Positions 59,727 to 60,451 of a stretch of DNA of 60,451 bases are shown one piece after another; position 1 is the first letter of the stretch; each line of letters opens with the position of its first letter. The stretch is taken from assembly GCA_005778045.1 (NCBI GenBank), contig SXKQ01000136.1:1-60451 (forward strand), given 5' to 3'. Below the pieces are notes generated by a model. It worked only from the letters and a program-made list of their open reading frames with translations, ran no database searches and had not been told where the DNA came from. This DNA is from Planctomycetia bacterium (GTDB lineage Bacteria > Planctomycetota > UBA1135 > GCA-002686595). A program made the position numbers and the translations under genes.

Positions 59727-60451
59727 CTACGGCGCAGCCGTGAACTGCAGGCCGCCAGAGAGGTTCGTGCCCTTGTCCGCTGGCGGATCGCGATACCAGA
59801 CCTGTAGGTTGTACACCCGACCGGCGGTCAGGGGCGCGCCGAGCGCGGAGGGCTGGGTGCGCAGGTACGCCACGAAGTCGATGGCGTAGCTGCCATTGCA
59901 AAGGCCCACCGTGCCGCCCGTGCTCTGGGTCTGCACGCGCTGCGACGGATTCCCCGCGCAGCGGAAGCTGGTCGAGTTCTTTCCCCAGGGCAAGGCTGCC
60001 GGACCCTGCAGCGAGTAGAAACACAGGGCCGTCTTCTGGCCTTCGAGCTGGTTGCAGCGCACAAGGAAGCCCGAGAAGGCCGCGGCGCTCGGGCTGCCGG
60101 TAGCCGACATGGTGGGCAAGCAGCCGTTGGTGCTCGTCCCGGCCGTGCAATAGGCGATCACGGCCCCGAACTCGCACGTATCCGGGATCCCGTCGCCGTC
60201 CGTGTCCAAGGCTCCGGTCAAGATCTCGCAGGCATCCCCGACCCCATCCCCGTCGCAGTCCGCTTGGCTCGGGTTGGGCAACGGGTCGCAATTGTCCACG
60301 CAGTCGGCCAGCCCGTCGCCGTCCGTGTCCCCATCGGAGACGCCGCAGCCGCACGTGCCCGGCGTGAACTTCAGCGGGTCGTTCGGGCACAGGTCGTTGC
60401 AGTCCGGCGTGCCGTCGCTGTCCGAGTCGACGTCGCTCACGCCGCAGCCGC
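59727..60451 (-). CDS. Secreted thrombospondin-type-3 repeat protein (5' end beyond window)
   Basis: The frame is open to the window edge, so only the C-terminal ~240 residues are seen. They hold two-plus repeats (DGTPDCNDLCPNDPLK, DGLADCVDNCDPLPNPSQ) and the ~140-residue C-terminal domain (YCTAGTSTNGC ... LQVWYRD ... GLQFTAAP), clearly homologous to the protein at the left edge. Stop is 39 bases before the glycosyltransferase start. Extracellular calcium-binding structural role inferred. Confidence 0.85.
   Translation of the reverse strand, partial: GCGVSDVDSDSDGTPDCNDLCPNDPLKFTPGTCGCGVSDGDTDGDGLADCVDNCDPLPNPSQADCDGDGVGDACEILTGALDTDGDGIPDTCEFGAVIAYCTAGTSTNGCLPTMSATGSPSAAAFSGFLVRCNQLEGQKTALCFYSLQGPAALPWGKNSTSFRCAGNPSQRVQTQSTGGTVGLCNGSYAIDFVAYLRTQPSALGAPLTAGRVYNLQVWYRDPPADKGTNLSGGLQFTAAP

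Overview
The window is about two-thirds G+C by eye, densely packed, and has no rRNA, tRNA, insertion sequence or CRISPR array that I could find. It looks like a chromosome segment of a Planctomycetota-type bacterium. The reasons are secreted Cys-rich thrombospondin-type-3 repeat proteins, a secreted terpene-cyclase-like toroid protein, phytoene-desaturase-like enzymes combined with olefin (Ole) genes, and a dcw cell-wall cluster without ftsQ, ftsA or ftsZ. The phylum is an inference from gene content; no marker tree was possible.

Layout. (1) 1-2588: 3' part of a large secreted repeat protein; a related protein enters from the other edge (59727-60451, minus). (2) 2785-6752, minus: selA, a MATE exporter and selD. 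The selD reading frame contains an in-frame TGA at the catalytic Cys/Sec position, so SelD is almost certainly itself a selenoprotein. (3) 6831-12233: recJ, a WaaP-like kinase and polA. (4) 12292-19037, minus: a run of envelope genes (two paralogous multi-pass membrane proteins, a type I phosphodiesterase, a SUMF1/FGE-like lipoprotein, YceH and a small lipoprotein). (5) 19225-23664: a five-cluster ferredoxin, an XRE regulator with a palindromic operator and small membrane ORFs, a DinB polymerase with an altered steric gate, and a TPR lipoprotein.

(6) 23758-36575, plus: the most notable region. OleA, a GbsR/MarR-type regulator with a perfect palindrome before it, KAS II, ACP, two CrtI-like FAD oxidoreductases, a FabZ-like dehydratase, a FabI-like reductase, a phosphopantetheinyl transferase, OleB, OleC, OleD and a membrane-anchored Asp/Asn-hydroxylase (LpxO-like). 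From the regulator onward most genes overlap by start/stop codons. The set reads as a dedicated acyl-chain assembly line with its own carrier protein, carrier activation and desaturases. It would feed the OleABCD head-to-head condensation route (OleA beta-keto acid, OleD beta-hydroxy acid, OleC beta-lactone, OleB cis-olefin). The product is probably an unusual unsaturated or polycyclic hydrocarbon.

(7) 36621-55224: a secreted toroid protein, then on the minus strand the dcw cluster mraZ-rsmH-ftsL-like-PBP-murE-murF-mraY-ftsW-(LysM protein)-(71-aa membrane protein)-murG-murC-murB-thrS. MurD, Ddl, FtsQ, FtsA and FtsZ are absent. A triple TGGG MraZ box precedes mraZ. (8) 55225-55903 is a gene-free gap with inverted repeats and A-tracts, followed by a putative zinc-binding protein, a HEAT-type lipoprotein and two glycosyltransferases (one a half-length protein), ending at the second repeat protein.
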